Shown: positions 35,001-43,225 of the stretch, one piece after another
Layout of the letters: each line of letters opens with the position of its first letter
Numbering within the stretch: position 1 is the first letter of the stretch
Assembly: GCA_025457665.1 (NCBI GenBank)
Contig: JALOTY010000006.1
Span: 1 to 64,000, forward strand
DNA from: Akkermansiaceae bacterium
Lineage (GTDB): Bacteria; Verrucomicrobiota; Verrucomicrobiia; Verrucomicrobiales; Akkermansiaceae
Length of the DNA: 64,000 nt
Direction of reading: 5' to 3'
Position numbers and translations under genes: made by a program
Notes under the pieces: generated by a model
The model's input: only the letters and a program-made list of their open reading frames with translations
Database searches by the model: none
Told to the model about the DNA's origin: nothing

Positions 35001-37616
35001 AGCAACTACGAACTCACCCCGCCGCACCTCCCTCTCTACATCACGAAACGGGGCGTCGGCATTAGTTTGAGCAATCTCTCCGTGATCGCGGATGGCACCA
35101 CGCCCCAACCGGTTGTTGCCGTGACCCATCCCCCCGGCATCAATCTGAACATCCAATATACGAACGCGGCAGGAGGTTCACCCAGCAATACCCCACCATC
35201 GACCGCAGGTCTCTGGAATGTAAGCGCGACGGTTTCCAACTCCAACTACGAAGGAAGCGTCACCGCGCAGTTGAGGCTGCGCACCCGCCAGAACACCCGG
35301 GTGGTGCTCAACGGCCCCTCCACCGAGTTGGCGGGACGCAGCCTGCGCTACAACGCCTTGTTGGTGAACGCCGATAATCTCCCGGCACCAGCGAGCGGTC
35401 CCGCACCTTTCCCGGAAGGCACCCCGGCACCGAGCGGTATCATCACGTTCAAACAAGGTGGAACGGTGATCGGCTCCGCCCAGCTCAACGTGAATGGCGA
35501 AGTCTCCTTGCTCACCGGTTTCCCCCCGCGTCCGGCTCCTTACAACATCACCGCGGAATATGGAGGCAGTGAGGATTTCTTCCCCACCACGAACTCCAAC
35601 ACCATCCAGACCACGGTTACCAAGATCCCGATCACACCCATCGCCGAGTCACCCCTCGTCGTCACTTATGACGGTCTCCCCAAGGAGGTCAAATTCACCA
35701 CTTCGCTCGGCAAGGCACGCAAGTTCAAGATCAACGTTACCTATGCTGGCAGCGCCAGCCTGCCCATCAACGCCAGCGCCAATCTTATTCCAGTCGTTGC
35801 CACCATTGATGACCCGGACTATCAGGGAACCACGACCGTGCAGCTCCGCATCGATCCCGCTCCTGCGACGATCACGGTGGGCAATACGTTTGCGACTTTC
35901 GACGGCTCACCGAAACCGGTGTCAGTCATCACCAACCCGCCGAATCTGCCGGTGACCATCACTTACGGTGGTTCCACCACAGCGCCCTCCGCCACAGGTG
36001 TCCATCCGCTCTCGGTGCAGCTGAACATCACCAATTACACCGCTCCCGTCTTCACCGGCTCACTGACCATCTCCGCAGGCACATCGAAGATCACCATCTC
36101 CGATCTCACGCATGTTTACGATGGCAACCGCAAGCAGGTGAAGGTGCATGTGGACCCGCCCGCGCCCTTCACCGTGACCTACGATGGTTTTGCGCAAGTG
36201 CCGACTGAGGCGGGCATCTATGATGTGAATGTGGAACTCTTCGGCGGAGAACGCGTGGGCCGGGCAACGGCGAAAATGATCGTCAACGGCAGCATTTCCG
36301 CACGAGCCAAAGATTACTTCGGCATCGATATCACGATCAATGGCCAATCTGCCTACGATCCACTCTCCCTCGCTCCGGGCTTCCACGTCATGAGGGTCAA
36401 CAACCAGCCATTGGGCAACAACCCGTCTGGCCAGGTATTCCTTGCCTTCGACAGATGGGCGGACGGTTCCACTGACAATCCACGCTACTTTTTGGTCGGT
36501 AAAGGCGCAGGACAATTGAGTCGATACCATTTCACCGCAGTGATGAAGGAAAAAAGGTATATCAAGCCGGAGATTGACGGTCCTGGCACGATCACCGGGG
36601 AAGGGCTTTACGATGAAAACGAGCTCTACACGTCGCAAGTCACCCCAGAGCCTGGCTACGTCGTGACCAACTGGCGAAACAGTTCTACCGATCTGGACAA
36701 CTTCTCGCTGAAACTGCGCGCCAAAGCGGGTCAAAGGAATCGTCCCGTGGCAGTCCTTGCCAAAGGCACGGCCGTCACCATGAAAAGCAGCAACGACGCA
36801 TGGGGTAGCGTCAGAGGCATCCAGCCGCGGTTGAATGAGAATTTCCCCGCCAGTGAATGGGTGGGAGATTACATGGGAGTCAAGGAAGGACGTTCGTTCC
36901 GAGTCCGGGCAGAAGAAAGAAGTGGCTATACTTTCACTCACTGGAGCGTCACCGGAGCGAATGTTGTGGGTCCTGCCATCAAAATCGGAGGAGTGCCATA
37001 CATCGTTGGCATCGAACGCGAGTTCACTCCCACAGCTTCAGAATGCACGGTGGTCGCGAATTTCGTCAAAAACGAACCGCGCTTTGACATCGCCATCACC
37101 GATGAAGGCGATGACTCCCAGGAGTTCGAGCTCCTCTTCGTGCCGGTATCGGTCCAATTGGGGCAAAATCGCTATTTCAAGGTCAATCTGAAGAACGTCG
37201 GCAACGCCACTGCTAACACCGTGCAGATCATGGGCGTGAGGGTCACGGCCATGGCCTTCAAGCCCTCCGCTGGCCTGCCTTCCGGATTCGAGGTCGATAC
37301 AGGTGGATTCCATACCTTTTATTTCGAGTCCCTGCATCCATCCGAAGTGGTCAATCAAAACGACAACGATGCGGCTGAGTTTTTCCTAAGCAAAAAGCCA
37401 CTGAACCGCGATACCAGCCCCACTAACATCGGCGCCATGTTTCCCGGAAGCCCGTACACACGCTCCTATGACTTCGACTGGCCATCATTTTCCGTCAACA
37501 TCTCGATCTTAGACGTCGCATCGGTCAATGTGAGGTCCTTGAAATACCGCGTCACCGCCTTTGTCCGTAGCGCCGAAACCGGTGACGTCACCCCCGTCTC
37601 CATCTGGGTTCGCTGA
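26064..37616 (+). CDS. Giant secreted multidomain protein (3850 aa; LamG, Fn3, FG-GAP, MBG)
   Basis: The start MVHSTPLYRQLCAVLLGWLG at 26064 has a signal peptide. Approximate layout: two closely similar LamG-like domains (27-400), an Fn3 domain (406-490, TSSPGGLTGTGTSSPITVSG), a cadherin-like unit (494-590) and four more LamG-like domains (598-1350). A second Fn3 and cadherin-like pair follows (1357-1545). FG-GAP/VCBS calcium-binding repeats with NFDGDGIPD, DLNGDGRLD and DFNGDGKDD occupy about 1570-2390. An Ig-like region (2395-2590) is followed by six or more MBG-type repeats (2595-3410, for example FDGSPKPVSV, YNGSGTAPSAIGSYPVV). The C-terminal 430 residues have no recognised sorting signal. 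Such proteins are usually surface adhesins or matrix components. The MBG protein starts 19 bp downstream and is probably co-transcribed. No catalytic domain was seen. Confidence 0.9.
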   Translation: MVHSTPLYRQLCAVLLGWLGLSVCAYSDLASWQSTVTAGTPAATRFTAVSGASPVSMNVGNFSPGTARSFEFVFNAAGAGPSKTLLGSADPASGGQFLKLNQWNNSGKFGVTTSGVADDAFLNSPTRSNQQVHAVFVSSGSVTSLYLNGVLQTGTISRALAITGTNGLAAFDNAAHTTFSDNLDGTITGFASYARALSQAEVTARFNALVAPPPLPTPNLAAWQAVVNGGTAATTRFTSVAGSSPVSMSVGTFAAGTARSFEFVFNAAGAGPTKTLLGSADPVSGGQFLKLHQWNNTGKFGVSTSGVADEVFANSPTLSNQHVHAVFTSNGSVTSLYLNGVLQTGTIERGLAITGTNGLGAFDNAAHTTFSDNLDGSISGFASYARALSQAEVTARFNALATTNTVPGAPVIGTATILGSSATVAFTPPASNGGTAITGYTATSSPGGLTGTGTSSPITVSGLEAGTSYTFTVTATNAVGTGPASAASNAVVNNNFPPTGILLSNNAIQEGNAVNATIGALSAVDPSATDSHNFTLVSGAGSTDNGSFTISGSNLRITPVSSAAAKSSYALRIRATDQAGGFVEKRFTVRITAAVDIPEAFAGWRQRVQTTGATATHFTTVAEQNPVTVDVGNFADGSARSFEFVFHARGSGPYRTLLAAATPVGQSQSLRFNQFSNTQKFGVSTSGVADDVFANSPTRENQLVHAVFVSNGSVTSLFLNGVLQTATIARGLTIKGSNVLGFDLDGVIYGFASYNKALTQGEISSHAQGIVGLGESIPVQDFNLPAWQAVVSQGGATRTRFTPVSGSNPQTVDVGTFAANSPRSFEFVTDYANMSIGVGELLAKGQFGDDTAQRLSVVFEAAGQRMRLSRMAGTNANTGASFATQSSNQVKAANQKVHLVFVSPGSWFTDWYLNGVKQERIQLPLSFTGTYGLGASSVSFPPFFQNAIPGTIHGFASYSSELSQAQVSQRFQALASSTPIPTDFTNWETLVSADTPAVTRFTPVLGSSPVSLSVGSFAAGTPRSFEFLFNAAGAGPSKTLLGSLDGASGGQSLKLNQWNNTNKFGLTTSGVADEVFTNSTTLSNQVVHAVFVSNGSITNLYLNGVLQSAAVSRAMNITGINGLGAADNAAHTGFFDNLDGSILRFASYGRALTQAEITQRQQALNASLNITAWRKQVSAARPAAKYFPTLSGASPIRLNVGNFAVGAPRSFEFVCRAAGAGPSKALLGSQDTNSGAQILQLNQFDNTQRFGVTTSSVGDELFSSSVTTSNQVAHVVFVSDGTVTKLFVNGQLQMRSIPRGLAITGINALGAYDNAAHDAFLGNLDGTIEGFASYGRELSAAEITARFQTLQDDITAPGAPVIGSALGQDAAAIVSFGAPVNNGGAEITGYTVTSSPGGITATGTRSPITVTGLTNGVSYTFTVTATNSVGTGAASAASNAVVPDGEINIAPTDILLLSNTVPDGNTANATVGALVATDANLDDTHTFTLVSGTGSTDNANFTISGNALRITPVTNAVTKSSYSLRLRATDGGNLFFEKALTVRVVATGATAATFAPSQLHIQPSFNYKQTVTGNFDGDGIPDIAAITTHDQCVVLFSTQGYLTPNGYNSGRISSAIAVGDVNNDGILDLIVGWGVPASTPTAGVVAYLGSGNAVNAFGNGTIELISLPNPALNTFPSFLSVTDLNGDQKPDIIVQRHQELGFSTYRKNDTQWGYDFVQESDTGYTPVMRGAVTADFNEDGVVDVAHATSLGNGSSKVSVLTMGSSGNFSRTDMFTVAAEIQSIAAADLNGDGRLDLAIAAGNGANGQLLLARNSRTALFDSISFATPTTLTTGTAGLLGIRCADMNRDGKQDVITSENQQLRVFFGNGDMTVTASTNNPISVPTTSNGSGGISMNFEVGDFSNDGMIDLFAGNGQLLTNLRGALFAPKPLNLFAGLGQAARPGVPLRIGSAPLQPGFTAASTVPWLSVTPTNGLLGISSLVASADPAALALGRHRGKVNLSSPDLQATEVNVTMDVAAAAGTLGASQIVPIPADNNWRSPVASGDFNNDGRLDFVHARLNVPGDFAFGFRVLLTGSNGSFTAVNSSSPSNLQTTTLAQVVTGDFNGDSHLDVAGMDIVSSGVHRFQVAHGNGTGALGNTVHSAVIGRSGLAYEPVLEKNDFNGDGKDDLVIIHGGEATMLLGTSSGVFRKVGVTRFLNIQPGVTGQVQAVASGDFNGDGSCDLMVDNFFIQGDGLGGLRRHPFVSSANSQLYKVKAGDFNGDNITDALYWRDSDLRVSYGSSTLNTVSGGGALSYLTDPVLVYNANASGYSIRAANAADVNGDGILDLVSTANSSNVCITLLGNGDGTFQTAKVISRTLYGGDHPLHVGDVSGDGAPDVFQINGNGHDIWEFNRLSGQSASTTTTLATTGGGTGLFGGVAPVTVTVAATTPSAAFSTPLGSVSLKKGSTVVATSTRYTAGTWTFTPVGLGVGSHTLTAQYDGDLRNAPSISGSVTVNIVKGVADITLASSLGVSEIGDTVTFSANISPVTSGSISFFNGTTLLGTGTIDASGLATYTTSSLPTGSNSITASFAGNSDVHAAISSPLTQTVNKLPATVTLKNLLASFDGSAKSAGADTLPAGLPVTFTYNGSATAPSGVGSYTVVATVDDSTYQGSETGTFVIQKGTAGISIANVNRIFDGSPKPVSVTTTPADLPFTISYNGSGTAPSAIGSYPVVVTINSPNYQGTASDTLVISAAAVTTTTLTSSANPSPFLTPPTFTATVSSASATPGGEMQLLIDNVLFEAKQVNASGVATFSPPATLLAGGSRSIRANYNANGAVAEFAPSNAIITQVVEKAEVEVTLDAPTLDQTYNGSARVVTASVTPPPTHASVQVDITYDGSSIAPINAGTYAVVATINDPSLEGSVSGTLIVSKAAVALESGPLTVGYTGQAISPTLRVTPDVPFTVTYDATTSGIPAGNPTASPPINAGNYRILVSVGSNYELTPPHLPLYITKRGVGISLSNLSVIADGTTPQPVVAVTHPPGINLNIQYTNAAGGSPSNTPPSTAGLWNVSATVSNSNYEGSVTAQLRLRTRQNTRVVLNGPSTELAGRSLRYNALLVNADNLPAPASGPAPFPEGTPAPSGIITFKQGGTVIGSAQLNVNGEVSLLTGFPPRPAPYNITAEYGGSEDFFPTTNSNTIQTTVTKIPITPIAESPLVVTYDGLPKEVKFTTSLGKARKFKINVTYAGSASLPINASANLIPVVATIDDPDYQGTTTVQLRIDPAPATITVGNTFATFDGSPKPVSVITNPPNLPVTITYGGSTTAPSATGVHPLSVQLNITNYTAPVFTGSLTISAGTSKITISDLTHVYDGNRKQVKVHVDPPAPFTVTYDGFAQVPTEAGIYDVNVELFGGERVGRATAKMIVNGSISARAKDYFGIDITINGQSAYDPLSLAPGFHVMRVNNQPLGNNPSGQVFLAFDRWADGSTDNPRYFLVGKGAGQLSRYHFTAVMKEKRYIKPEIDGPGTITGEGLYDENELYTSQVTPEPGYVVTNWRNSSTDLDNFSLKLRAKAGQRNRPVAVLAKGTAVTMKSSNDAWGSVRGIQPRLNENFPASEWVGDYMGVKEGRSFRVRAEERSGYTFTHWSVTGANVVGPAIKIGGVPYIVGIEREFTPTASECTVVANFVKNEPRFDIAITDEGDDSQEFELLFVPVSVQLGQNRYFKVNLKNVGNATANTVQIMGVRVTAMAFKPSAGLPSGFEVDTGGFHTFYFESLHPSEVVNQNDNDAAEFFLSKKPLNRDTSPTNIGAMFPGSPYTRSYDFDWPSFSVNISILDVASVNVRSLKYRVTAFVRSAETGDVTPVSIWVR
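26136..27265 (+). repeat. Tandem LamG-coding DNA repeats inside the giant gene
   Basis: Two units of about 575 bp (26136-26700 and 26718-27265) share long near-identical DNA blocks. Examples are the stretch encoding RSFEFVFNAAGAGP(S/T)KTLLGSADP and the stretch encoding GSVTSLYLNGVLQTGTI. More diverged copies follow near 27860, 28420, 29010 and 29580. The gradient from near identity to divergence suggests recent local duplication of the first pair. Confidence 0.85.
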
Positions 37617-37635
37617 TCATCGCCACTCTTTCTCC

Positions 37636-39162
37636 ATGAAAACGATCACTCATTTTCTCAACACTGCACTCGCGCTTTTCATCGCAGCAGCATCATTGAA
37701 CGCACAAAACGATTCCGTGAGCACCACCCTCTCCGCCCTGCCGGACTACGACACCGGAAGCGGTATGGCCGCACGCGTCAACACCCTTACCATCGCGCTC
37801 GATCCATCATCGATCCATGGCAAACCAGGCCAAACGATTGGCTGGGCATTCAAACTCAAATGGGAGTCGAACGCCGGTGATCGCCTCAGTCTCGCAACCA
37901 GCACCTGCGTGGGCGACCTCTCGTCCGTATCTAACGGTGAATATACCGACATCATCGGCGTCATCGGCGGAAACGTGGATGGGCACGTCGCAGCTGGCAC
38001 TTCCTGGGATGCCGCTTTTGTCTCTAACACACAAGGTCTCGGTTACGTTACCATCAGTCCCAGTGCCACACCGGGAGCGCAGTTTTTCGGAGAAATCCGC
38101 GTGAACTTCAGCATCCATGACAACAGTGCCGGTCTCGGAAAATATCTGGCGACACGCAGCGTCACTCTACCAGTCGTCATTACTGTGGATGAACCTGATC
38201 CGGTGATGGCGCAGGATCAAATCATCACCGTCGAAGCCATCCCTGCCAAGACGGTCGGCGATCCTCCTTTCACCATCGTCGCATCCTCCAGCAGCGGCCT
38301 CCCTGTGGAAATTTACTCCACTTTCCCCGACATCTGCACGGTGGAGGGCAACACCGCCACGATTCATAGCGCGGGCACTTGTGTGATCATGATCGAGCAA
38401 GCAGGCAATGCCGCCTTCCACGAAGCGCCCCCGGTCAGCCAAAGCTTCGTGATCTCGAAACAAGCCGCCGAAATCACTCTCACCGGCAGCGAGGAGCGAA
38501 CTTTCACAGGCTCCGCCCAATCCTTCGGCACGACCACCACGCCTTCATCCTTGCCCGTAACCGTTCTCTACAACGGAGAGGAAACCGAACCGGTCAACCC
38601 TGGCATCTACATCGCCACGGCCTTGATCGACGACCCGACTTACGAGGGCAGCGCGGAGGGCATCCTCACCATCACCGATGTGAGTCCTCCGAGCGATACC
38701 ACCTTTGAGGATTGGCTGAGCGAGAACTTCACGACTCAGGAGATCGAGGATCCGGCCATCACAAGCCAGACTGCCGACCCTGAAAGCGATGGTCAAAACA
38801 ACCTCTTCGAATACGCCTTCGATTTCGATCCGAAAAGCAACAGCTCCGCTTCCGCCCGCAACAGCCTTCTGCGGATGGCTGAAATCACTGCCGAAGCCAA
38901 CTCGGTGGTGTTCGAGATCCCGAGTGAGACGCGGGCGGATTTGACCTTCATCGTCCAGGGTTCAAGCGATATGACGGCCTCCTCGTGGCGGGAAATCGCC
39001 CGTCGGGAAGGGGATGGCGAATGGACGGGAAGCGCCGAAGTCTTCACCGCCCCGCCCTCCGGAGGGCGCACGCAAATCCTCGTGACGGAGTCCATGCAGC
39101 CTCCCCTCGTGTCCTCCCAATTCTATCGCATCAAGGTCATCAAGGATTCCGGAGGAAACTGA
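37636..39162 (+). CDS. Secreted MBG-domain protein with verrucomicrobial C-terminal module
   Basis: This 508-residue protein has the signal peptide MKTITHFLNTALALFIAAASL. Residues about 30-190 form a beta-rich region (LTIALDPSSIHGKPGQTIGWAF) that could be cohesin-like, but this is weak. Ig-like/MBG repeats lie at about 200-355 (FTGSAQSFGTTTTPSSLPVTVLYNG). A region at about 360-412 (DPESDGQNNLFEYAFDFDP) leads into the C-terminal module (LTFIVQGSSDMTASSWREIA ... SQFYRIKVIKDS). The final 288 bp are copied at 54799-55086 with synonymous changes only. It starts 19 bp after the giant gene and probably belongs to the same transcript. It is likely a surface protein. Confidence 0.85.
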   Translation: MKTITHFLNTALALFIAAASLNAQNDSVSTTLSALPDYDTGSGMAARVNTLTIALDPSSIHGKPGQTIGWAFKLKWESNAGDRLSLATSTCVGDLSSVSNGEYTDIIGVIGGNVDGHVAAGTSWDAAFVSNTQGLGYVTISPSATPGAQFFGEIRVNFSIHDNSAGLGKYLATRSVTLPVVITVDEPDPVMAQDQIITVEAIPAKTVGDPPFTIVASSSSGLPVEIYSTFPDICTVEGNTATIHSAGTCVIMIEQAGNAAFHEAPPVSQSFVISKQAAEITLTGSEERTFTGSAQSFGTTTTPSSLPVTVLYNGEETEPVNPGIYIATALIDDPTYEGSAEGILTITDVSPPSDTTFEDWLSENFTTQEIEDPAITSQTADPESDGQNNLFEYAFDFDPKSNSSASARNSLLRMAEITAEANSVVFEIPSETRADLTFIVQGSSDMTASSWREIARREGDGEWTGSAEVFTAPPSGGRTQILVTESMQPPLVSSQFYRIKVIKDSGGN

Positions 39163-39165
39163 AGC
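38875..39165 (+). repeat. Left copy of 288-bp direct repeat flanking the island
   Basis: The repeat begins at an internal ATG of the MBG protein gene and ends 3 bp after its stop. Its partner is 54799-55089. The coding parts match at 281 of 288 positions, and all seven differences are synonymous third-position changes. Sequence similarity stops abruptly on both sides. Confidence 0.95.
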
Positions 39166-39363
39166 TGAGCCCTGCTATTCCGAATCGGCGATCCAGGACG
39201 ATGCTGCGCGATTCCAGAAAGAAGCATGCGTGCGGGGATCAAGCGAATGGCCCTTCACGTAAGAACTTCCTCCCGCTCGCCGTGGAGGGCCGCGGCTTTG
39301 CTTTCTGTCTTTTCCTTGTGAAATGGGATGCAACCCTGAGTTCGGCCTTTCGAAATGCTGACT

Positions 39364-42300
39364 TCATGGAGCCAGATACCCTGGTCCCGGAATCGAGAGT
39401 CGGACAAAGCCACGCGGCCCGCGGTCGTCCGGGAAGGAAACTTGAACTTCTCCTTCAGGGCTCACGCTGTAGTTGGGCTGTCTCACCAGAACTTCCCAAG
39501 CCGTGAGATCGGGCGACCCCTCGATTTCCCAATAAACCTGATCGCGAGCAACCGTCGAAAGAGAGAAAGATACTCCTTCGAGGCTCCCGTCCGGTCGGAC
39601 TTCCACGGTCGCTGGTGGACGGCTGCTTCCGTCGAATGGTCCGGTGCCGAAGAGAAACTCGAGCAGGTTTTCCGCGCCATCTCCATCCGCATCGGCAGCA
39701 GGAGCCAGTAGCGCCGGGTCCGCGGGTTCCGGGGCCGAGGAAAGGATGAAGTTGCCGTATTCCGGAAGCCCTACCGTCAAGGTCACCTGATCGATGGCCC
39801 CGCTGAAGCGACCGTCCGGTCCTCCGGACCCGTTGATCGCCGCAGCCACGGTGAAATCGTCCGAAGGACGCGTCCAAAGCTCCGTGGATCCGATTTCCTG
39901 GCCGTTAACAAAGAGCCGGGTGACGCCGGAGCGGCGTGTGAGCCGCAGTTCCTGCCAGGACCCGGCCACTGCAGAACCTGCGGCACCGGTGATGAGATCC
40001 CCTCCGCCGTTCACATGAAAACGCCACGAACCCGCGGTGTGATAGACGAAGGCCGAGCCGGAGCCGTAGCGGCCAAGCGCCACCGCGATCTGATAGCCTC
40101 CGAGATCGACCGGCTTGGCCCGGAATGCCAGCTCGAACTCGCTGAAATCCGTGTTCGTGAGCAACCCGGAAGACTGTGCCGTGAGATGGGACTGGCCGCC
40201 GAACTGGATCGCAAGACCGCCCGCCTGACCTTCGACATAGGTGGCGCTGCCCACGATATCCAGCGCAACGCCGCCCCCCCGCTGCTGGCTTCCACCGACG
40301 ACCACGGCCCCCGATGCCGCGCCGCCATCATCCTCCCCCAGCCACCACTCCTTGCGGTTCCATGATGTCTCCTTCGGTTCCTCCGATACGAATGCATCGA
40401 TCCCCACCGGCTTGGCCGCTCCGGAATTGATGAAGCGGATCACCATCGCCGCGTCCTGGGGTTGGAAAAGACCCAACTTGATCTCTTTCACCCCGGTTTC
40501 GACGGCATCCAAGTCCACGCTTTCCAGCACTGTCTCGCCGTTCACCAGGACATCCACCTCGCCGCGTCCCGGTCCCGTGACCAAGGTTACCCGGAGCATC
40601 CTCGCCGTGAACTGCTCGGTGAGACGGAACTCCGCGAAATCCCCGTCGGCTCCAAACTCCACCTCCCGGTAACCGCCCCCGCTCACCAGTCCGCCAAGTC
40701 CTCCGACCGGCGTGATGACACTGCTGCTCACTCCAGGTGACACGACTGACGGCGAGATCGCTTCGGCTTCGATCGCTCCGTCAATCGCTCCCGGACCGCC
40801 GTTCCGCAAGGCGTCGGACTGTGCTTGCAAGGCGGTCAACGCGGTGACCGGCACCGCGGATTTCGTCGGCTGGGCTGGACGATTGGAAGTCGCACCCGGC
40901 AGCGCATACCAGAACGTCGCGCAGGAGTACATCAGCAGGTCCCACGGATTCCGCTGGTCCACTCCCGGCGAGGCCTCCATGTCGAACACCAGCCGGTTCT
41001 GGAACGGGATGGCATCGAGCATCCGGGTGCGGGTGCTGACATTGAAACCGCGCGGCGAGTTCACCGCGGTCGACCCCACCTGACAGTTCGCCTCGAAAGG
41101 CGTGGCGAACTCATCGTTCCGCGTCGGCACCACGCCGCCGGCCCAGCCGTAGTAGTCCTCCGTTCCCGTGCCGAAGTGCGACGGGAACTTCGCCGCGTCG
41201 TATTCTTCGTCCACATAGATCTTCTCGTCGCCCTCACCCCACCAGCCATCTGTTAGATTGAGCACCGTCCACGAGTCACCCACCAGCACGCCCTTCCCCA
41301 GCACCTCCACGAAGTTCCAGTCATGGAACGGGGTGCCCGGCGAGATGTCGTCCGGCCGCCAGCGCGCATGGAAATGCATCGAACGCTCGTCCCAGGTCCA
41401 GGCACTTGTCTTCACGCGGAGTGTCACGGTAGACGCGTTGCTACCGGTGTTGAGGATCCGGACCGACCCCGAGGTCTGGTAGGGCATGACCCAGCGGCAC
41501 ACCAGCCGCCCGTCCGCCGAAGTGGTCGTGCGTGCCAGTGTTGTGAAGGAATTGATCCGGGCGGGAGAGCTGAAGAAGTCGCCCGCCGGACACCACACCG
41601 TCTCGTTCCCATCGAATGTGGCGGCGATCACGAGAGCCCGGAGCAGCCCCGGGTTCGCCTGCACCGCCGCCTCGTCGAGGTCCACTTCCAGTTCGCTCAC
41701 CGCAGCCGGCCCGGCAGGCAGCGCAAGCGCGAGTTCCCCGTTCGCCGGGATGTTCGAGGTCTGTTCCACCAGGGTTCCCGCAGGTGAAGCGGGAGCGGTG
41801 AGTTTTCCTGCCGCCGCGGCCAGTGCGGGCGAGGAAAGGTCGGCCGTGGTGAAGGTCCGCACCGCCGTGCCCTCCGGATAAGCCCGGTAATTTATGATAT
41901 TGTAGAAGGGCTGGCTTGTTAGAGTGACCTTGCACGATTGCGCGAAGGGCACCGGCAGGTGCATCACTCCCGCCCTGGCGGTGAAGTTGGCGAAGGGCAC
42001 TGGCAGCGTGAACGAGTTCTGCGGCGCGGGCTTGCTGCCGTATTCGCCGGTGCTCCAATCGAGCCTGCTGAGAAGCTCGATCAGGTTCTCGTCGATCACC
42101 GGCACCGTGGAGCCGTCCAGATAGATGCGCACCCGTGGCCCGGTGCGGTTGCCGAAGGACTGATAGAAAAAGGGCGTCCAGTACCTCGTCAGCGCGCCGG
42201 GGCCGTCGTGCTCCATCACCACCCATTCCTGCTGGCCGTTGATCACCTCGGTGCGGATGAAGCCGCCGCCATCGCCATCCGCGAACCACCCGGAGGTTCC

Positions 42301-43167
42301 CTGGTCCGACTGGTCGCGTGCGACCGATCCGCGGTTGTAGGTGCTCGCTTGCAGGCACTCGTGCTCGATCGCCGGAAATTTCGCCAACGACTCGAGCCCC
42401 GTCATTTCGTCCAGCAGCGACTCGAAGGTCACATCGAAATCGCCGGTCGGCGGCGGCGGCGGTGGCTCCGTCTCGATGCCCGAAAGGCTCACGCGGTCGA
42501 TCAACCCGACAAAGCGACCGTCGGGTCCGGCGCTCCCCGTCAGGGCGCTGCCGATGGTAAAATCATCCGGAAGCGATGCCGGGAAACTCGGGGTGGTCCC
42601 GATCACCGCGCCGTTCACCAGCAGGGAAACCGTCCCGTTCTGCCGACGGAGCACCAGGCTCTGCCATTCGCCCGGGATTGCGGTGCCGGGCGCGCCGGTG
42701 ATCCGGTCGCCCATGCCGTTGATGTGGAAGCGCCAGGACGTGTCGGTTACATAAACGAACGCAGCCCCGGACCCATACCGTCCCAGGCAGAAAGGGACGT
42801 GAAACGAGGTCACCGCCGTCGGCTTCACGCGGCACGTGATCTCGAAGTTCGACAAGTCGATGCCCCCGAAGAACCCCTCCCCGCTCGCCGTGAAATGCCC
42901 CGAACCGTTCAAGGACATCGACAGGCCGCCGAGTCCGGCCGGCGTGTCGCTGCTATAGCCGCTGCCGCTCCCGACTCGTGTGAGGTTTCGCGAGGAGACG
43001 GAATCCACCGTCTCGGCATTCGCCGTCGATCCGGCGCTCGCCTCCGCATCGTTCTCTCCGAGTTGCCAGAGCGACTGGGAAAAGCAGGGAAGAGGACCAA
43101 GCAAGAGGGGGCAAAGGAGAAGCTGCCCCAGCAAGCGGCACTCTTTGAAATTGGGAAACATGAACAA
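39364..43167 (-). CDS. Secreted LamG-DUF2961 (GH172) protein
   Basis: This 1267-residue protein has a signal sequence (LLGQLLLCPLLLGPLPCFS). LamG 1 is at about 33-230 (LGENDAEASAGS, FVYVTDTSWRFHINGMGDRI). A DUF2961 domain, now glycoside hydrolase family GH172, spans about 242-760, with QEWVVMEHDGPGALTRYW, RIYLDGSTVPVIDENL and WWGEGDEKIYVDEE. The conserved GTGTEDYYGWAGG follows about 20 residues later. The two glutamates of the last two motifs are the plausible catalytic pair. A possible carbohydrate-binding region (800-930) and LamG 2 (935-1130) follow, then the C-terminal module with VYWEIEGSPDLTAW and RGFVRLSIPG. GH172 members act on fructofuranosides and arabinofuranosides. The gene is third in a run of LamG genes on this strand. 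Confidence 0.88.
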   Translation of the reverse strand: MFMFPNFKECRLLGQLLLCPLLLGPLPCFSQSLWQLGENDAEASAGSTANAETVDSVSSRNLTRVGSGSGYSSDTPAGLGGLSMSLNGSGHFTASGEGFFGGIDLSNFEITCRVKPTAVTSFHVPFCLGRYGSGAAFVYVTDTSWRFHINGMGDRITGAPGTAIPGEWQSLVLRRQNGTVSLLVNGAVIGTTPSFPASLPDDFTIGSALTGSAGPDGRFVGLIDRVSLSGIETEPPPPPPTGDFDVTFESLLDEMTGLESLAKFPAIEHECLQASTYNRGSVARDQSDQGTSGWFADGDGGGFIRTEVINGQQEWVVMEHDGPGALTRYWTPFFYQSFGNRTGPRVRIYLDGSTVPVIDENLIELLSRLDWSTGEYGSKPAPQNSFTLPVPFANFTARAGVMHLPVPFAQSCKVTLTSQPFYNIINYRAYPEGTAVRTFTTADLSSPALAAAAGKLTAPASPAGTLVEQTSNIPANGELALALPAGPAAVSELEVDLDEAAVQANPGLLRALVIAATFDGNETVWCPAGDFFSSPARINSFTTLARTTTSADGRLVCRWVMPYQTSGSVRILNTGSNASTVTLRVKTSAWTWDERSMHFHARWRPDDISPGTPFHDWNFVEVLGKGVLVGDSWTVLNLTDGWWGEGDEKIYVDEEYDAAKFPSHFGTGTEDYYGWAGGVVPTRNDEFATPFEANCQVGSTAVNSPRGFNVSTRTRMLDAIPFQNRLVFDMEASPGVDQRNPWDLLMYSCATFWYALPGATSNRPAQPTKSAVPVTALTALQAQSDALRNGGPGAIDGAIEAEAISPSVVSPGVSSSVITPVGGLGGLVSGGGYREVEFGADGDFAEFRLTEQFTARMLRVTLVTGPGRGEVDVLVNGETVLESVDLDAVETGVKEIKLGLFQPQDAAMVIRFINSGAAKPVGIDAFVSEEPKETSWNRKEWWLGEDDGGAASGAVVVGGSQQRGGGVALDIVGSATYVEGQAGGLAIQFGGQSHLTAQSSGLLTNTDFSEFELAFRAKPVDLGGYQIAVALGRYGSGSAFVYHTAGSWRFHVNGGGDLITGAAGSAVAGSWQELRLTRRSGVTRLFVNGQEIGSTELWTRPSDDFTVAAAINGSGGPDGRFSGAIDQVTLTVGLPEYGNFILSSAPEPADPALLAPAADADGDGAENLLEFLFGTGPFDGSSRPPATVEVRPDGSLEGVSFSLSTVARDQVYWEIEGSPDLTAWEVLVRQPNYSVSPEGEVQVSFPDDRGPRGFVRLSIPGPGYLAP

Positions 43168-43225
43168 GGTGGTAAGGTGGACGGGGAGGGTGGCGCGGAA
43201 TGCACCGCCCTCTCTTGATAAAAGA

